From assembly GCA_965247455.1 (NCBI GenBank), contig CBDFHE010000001.1, forward strand, positions 1 to 33,261: a stretch of DNA of 33,261 nt, read 5' to 3'. Below, one piece after another: positions 31,419 through 33,261 of the stretch (the stretch's first letter is position 1; each line of letters begins with the position of its first letter). A model generated the notes under the pieces. It ran no database searches. It saw nothing but the letters and a program-made list of their open reading frames with translations, and was not told where the DNA came from. Origin of the DNA: JACZYA01 sp965247455 (GTDB lineage Bacteria > Acidobacteriota > Terriglobia > Acidiferrales > 2-02-FULL-67-57). The position numbers and the translations under genes were made by a program.

Positions 31419-32172
31419 GGGCGATGACCTCCTTGGCAAGTTCGAGATAACTGTGGCAGCCCCGCGAGCCCGGGTCGTAGAGAAGAATGGGCTTGCCGTA
31501 GCTGGGGGCTTCGGCCAGGCGGACGTTCCGCGGGATGACGGTCGAGAAGATGCGGTCGCCGAAGAAGTCGCGCAGGTCGGCCACCACTTGGCGGGAAAGG
31601 CTGGTGCGCTCGTCGTACATGGTGGGCAGGATGCCTTCCACGATGAGCTGAGGGTTGAGGGAATGGCGGATGCGCATCAGGGTGTCCAGCAGCTCGGTTA
31701 CGCCCTCCAGGGCCAGGTATTCGCACTGGATGGGGACCAGAACGGAGTCAGCCGCGCTGAGCGCGTTGAGGGTGAGCAGGTCCAGCGCCGGCGGGCAGTC
31801 GAGCAGGATGTAGGTGTAGTCCGAGCGGATCGAGTCCAACGCCCGCTTCAGGCGGAATTCCCTTGCCTCGACATTCACCAGCTCAACCGTAGCACCGACC
31901 AGGTTTTTGTCGGAAGGGATAAGCTCCAGCTGGTCAATCGGCGTCCGCAGCTTCAGGTTGGTGAGCGGCTCGCCCAAGACAAGAGCGTGGTAGAGGGAGC
32001 GCCGGGCCGGGTCGCGCTGGAATCCCAGGCTGGAAGTGGAATTTGCCTGCGGGTCGCAATCAATCAAGAGCGTTCGATGGCCGGCGGAAGAGAGAGAAGC
32101 CGCCAGGTTGATGCAAGTGGTGGTCTTTCCGACCCCACCCTTCTGGTTGGCAACCGCGATGGTTTTCGCCAA
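31372..32172 (-). CDS. parA: Chromosome partitioning ATPase ParA (Soj)
   Basis: A Walker-type ATPase that forms nucleoid-bound dimers and moves ParB-parS complexes. It has 266 residues. The deviant Walker A VANQKGGVGKTTTCINLAAS is at about 7-26 with both lysines, followed by LLIDCDPQANST (about 35-46), Walker B LLDCPPALDLLTLNAL (about 123-138), and VLVPIQCEYLALEGVTELL. It ends IPRNVRLAEAPSYGKPILLY and a tail of about 30 residues overlapping parB. It is the chromosomal Soj type, with no N-terminal helix-turn-helix. Start TTG 32172 with GGGAGG upstream. A TTGACA promoter and parS site lie just before it, suggesting autoregulation by ParB (inference). Confidence 0.94.
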   Translation of the reverse strand: MAKTIAVANQKGGVGKTTTCINLAASLSSAGHRTLLIDCDPQANSTSSLGFQRDPARRSLYHALVLGEPLTNLKLRTPIDQLELIPSDKNLVGATVELVNVEAREFRLKRALDSIRSDYTYILLDCPPALDLLTLNALSAADSVLVPIQCEYLALEGVTELLDTLMRIRHSLNPQLIVEGILPTMYDERTSLSRQVVADLRDFFGDRIFSTVIPRNVRLAEAPSYGKPILLYDPGSRGCHSYLELAKEVIAHDSQSVGQRIERAAS

Positions 32173-32205
32173 AGCGCCTCCCGCACAAGGCGTTACGAAG
32201 TGTGA

Positions 32206-32235
32206 AATTTAGGCGAAAACACGTATGCATGTCAA
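32206..32235 (-). promoter_or_regulatory. parAB promoter
   Basis: Minus strand -35 TTGACA (32230-32235), spacer 18, -10 TAAATT (32206-32211). The predicted transcript start is about 25-30 nt upstream of the parA TTG. The parS site begins 5 bp beyond the -35, so ParB bound there could affect this promoter. Confidence 0.6.
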
Positions 32236-32240
32236 GAAAA

Positions 32241-32256
32241 TGTTTCACGTGAAACA
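32241..32256. other. parS centromere site
   Basis: TGTTTCACGTGAAACA, a perfect 16-bp palindrome identical to the broadly conserved chromosomal parS consensus (TGTTTCACGTGAAACA in many bacteria). It lies between rsmG and parA in an AT-rich intergenic region. A second, unrelated palindrome ACAATAATATTGT is at 32298-32310. Confidence 0.95.
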
Positions 32257-32323
32257 AAATTTCTCATCTCTATCAATTTGTAACAAAAGATAGTTGCACA
32301 ATAATATTGTATCTGTATTATTT

Positions 32324-32983
32324 TCAGCGAATTGATGGAATAGCTATTCTTCGCGGGCGTGCCATCAACAGGCTATGGGCACGGGTGTTGGGTATGGGAA
32401 CTTGCTCCAGCCAGGCCCAACCGCGAGCCGTGGACCGGATGCGCCGGGCGATGGCGTCTGTGGTGTAGAAGACCGCGCGGCCGTCGGGCGCGGTCACTCC
32501 CGCAAGTAACTCCAGGAAGTCCGCCGACACATCTACTGCTCTAGCAGTAGATACGTCGGCCACGTAGCCGCCGGCCTGAGCAACCCACTCTTGGAAACGT
32601 TTGCTGACTACGCGCACCCCCGCGAGCCCGCAGGCGCGCACTACTTCCTTCAGAAAAGCGCACTTGCGGCGGTTGGCTTCGATCAGGGTGAGATCGAGGG
32701 AGGGAACCGCCATTTTGAGGGCCAGTCCGGGGAAGCCGGCGCCGGTCCCGACATCGAGCAGGCGCCCGCGAAGGACCAGGACGCGGGTCAGGTAGAGCGA
32801 CTCGCCGAAAAGTTGACGCACGATGCGCCGCGGGGTGCGGAGGGCGGTGAGGTTGATGCGCTGGTTCCAGCGCAGCAGGAGTTCCTGGTAGGTGACGAGG
32901 TGCCCCAGGGCGTTCGCGCTAACAACCACCTCATAATCAGCCAGTTCCTGGGCGACTTCCGAGGCGGTGAGAGGTGCGGCCAT
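32324..32983 (-). CDS. rsmG: 16S rRNA (guanine(527)-N7)-methyltransferase
   Basis: Methylates G527 (E. coli numbering) of 16S rRNA with SAM. It has 219 residues, with the family opening LVTYQELLLRWNQRINLTAL (about 29-48), SAM-binding LLDVGTGAGFPGLALKMA (about 74-91), LTLIEANRRKCAFLKEV (about 97-113) and STARAVDVSADFLELL. The usual S-R-A motif is S-T-A-R-A here, as expected. The C-terminal basic region (PRRIAIPSIR) is short. The gene sits directly upstream of parAB, the conserved gidB-parA-parB order often found near oriC; the usual mnmG neighbour is replaced by a CBS-domain gene. ATG start, 14 nt after that gene. Confidence 0.92.
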   Translation of the reverse strand: MAAPLTASEVAQELADYEVVVSANALGHLVTYQELLLRWNQRINLTALRTPRRIVRQLFGESLYLTRVLVLRGRLLDVGTGAGFPGLALKMAVPSLDLTLIEANRRKCAFLKEVVRACGLAGVRVVSKRFQEWVAQAGGYVADVSTARAVDVSADFLELLAGVTAPDGRAVFYTTDAIARRIRSTARGWAWLEQVPIPNTRAHSLLMARPRRIAIPSIR

Positions 32984-32997
32984 GACCAGCCCGGCGG

Positions 32998-33261
32998 CTA
33001 GGGCCGCGTTTCCCGGTCAGTCAGGCCCGCGACGGCGTGCACGATGTCAAACTTGGTGACGATGTCGAACTTTTGGTTTCCGGTTTCAACGAAAATGGCC
33101 GGGTTGCCGGAACTGATGAGTTGGGTGACCTGGTCAATGGGGGCGTTGGCCGGCACGATGGGGAAGGGTTTGTCCATCACTTCGCGCACCTCGACCTTGC
33201 GCAGGTCGCGGCCTTGGAGGGCCAGCTTGAGCACGTCGTCTTCGTGGATGGACCCGACCGC
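32998..33261 (-). CDS. C-terminus of a CBS-domain protein, probably cystathionine beta-synthase (partial)
   Basis: The frame is open to the window edge, so only the last 87 residues are visible. They read AVGSIHEDDVLKLALQGRDL, then VEVREVMDKPFPIVPANAPI, and DIVTKFDIVHAVAGLT, i.e. a CBS pair (V-x-x-V-M-x-x-P-F-P-x-V and G/D-I-V-T-x-x-D). V-G-S-I-x-E followed by V-M-x-x-P-F-P-(I/V)-V is the pattern found behind the PLP domain of bacterial cystathionine beta-synthase. The catalytic domain lies outside the window, so a stand-alone CBS protein cannot be excluded. The PA(I/V)FVETGN segment lacks the usual second-motif glycine in part. It is immediately upstream of rsmG. Confidence 0.6.
   Translation of the reverse strand, partial: AVGSIHEDDVLKLALQGRDLRKVEVREVMDKPFPIVPANAPIDQVTQLISSGNPAIFVETGNQKFDIVTKFDIVHAVAGLTDRETRP

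Noticed and set aside
1..33261. tRNA or rRNA genes
   Set aside because: No cloverleaf with a GTTCGA-type T-loop or conserved rRNA segment was recognised on either strand in the non-coding stretches.

Overview
The window looks like a chromosomal segment of a GC-rich Acidobacteriota-type bacterium. This is inferred from a GWxTD-domain secreted protein, a PilZ-like protein of the acidobacterial type, outer-membrane beta-barrel proteins with classical signal peptides, and a PDZ/multi-TM/GAF/PAS sensor kinase paired with an NtrC-type regulator. No rRNA or tRNA gene and no CRISPR array was seen. The organism is inferred from family content only. The right end carries rsmG, a perfect parS site and parAB, an arrangement usually found near the replication origin.

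Layout. 1-3155 (+): small membrane and envelope genes, several decayed: a duplicated-unit membrane protein, a frameshifted membrane protein, a TPR C-terminal relic, a PilZ-like protein, a barrel protein and a 42-codon ORF overlapping it. 3193-5568 (-): serC and serA, two serine-biosynthesis enzymes. 5656-7220 (-): a broken sarcosine-oxidase-type pair (intact beta subunit, delta subunit cut off and joined to a TPR tail). 7281-8952: an IS1380-type element with a frameshifted transposase, sitting on the stump of a MacB-like permease. 8953-11714 (-): the rest of that MacAB-like efflux operon (dead permease, intact ATPase, intact adaptor). 11715-12348: a long non-coding stretch with nested inverted repeats. 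12349-15810 (+): a GWxTD protein and a carboxypeptidase-regulatory-like outer-membrane protein, probably co-transcribed. 15899-17047: an IS630-type element. 17104-21421 (+): sensor kinase and sigma-54-type response regulator, overlapping by 8 nt. 21602-22627 (+): phosphate acetyltransferase. 22961-26723 (-): a tight purD-purE-GT4-hydrolase operon. 26706-27189: four perfect 121-bp tandem copies of the purD start and promoter region. 27206-30472: a HAD hydrolase gene with an internal deletion, split by a second IS1380 copy and a second IS630 copy. 30501-33261 (-): parB, parA, parS, rsmG and the C-terminus of a CBS-domain protein, probably cystathionine beta-synthase.

The main theme is housekeeping genes embedded in a zone of active rearrangement. 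Two IS families are each present as two nearly identical copies. The right-hand pair sits within 20 nt of each other in one gene, and the uninterrupted gene can be rebuilt exactly from the target duplications. The IS630 elements lack their own stop codon and take TAG from the CTAG target. The left IS1380 copy has mismatched flanks, so it marks a deletion or recombination junction (or an assembly joint). The tandem amplification of the purD promoter and start codon is the most unusual single structure.
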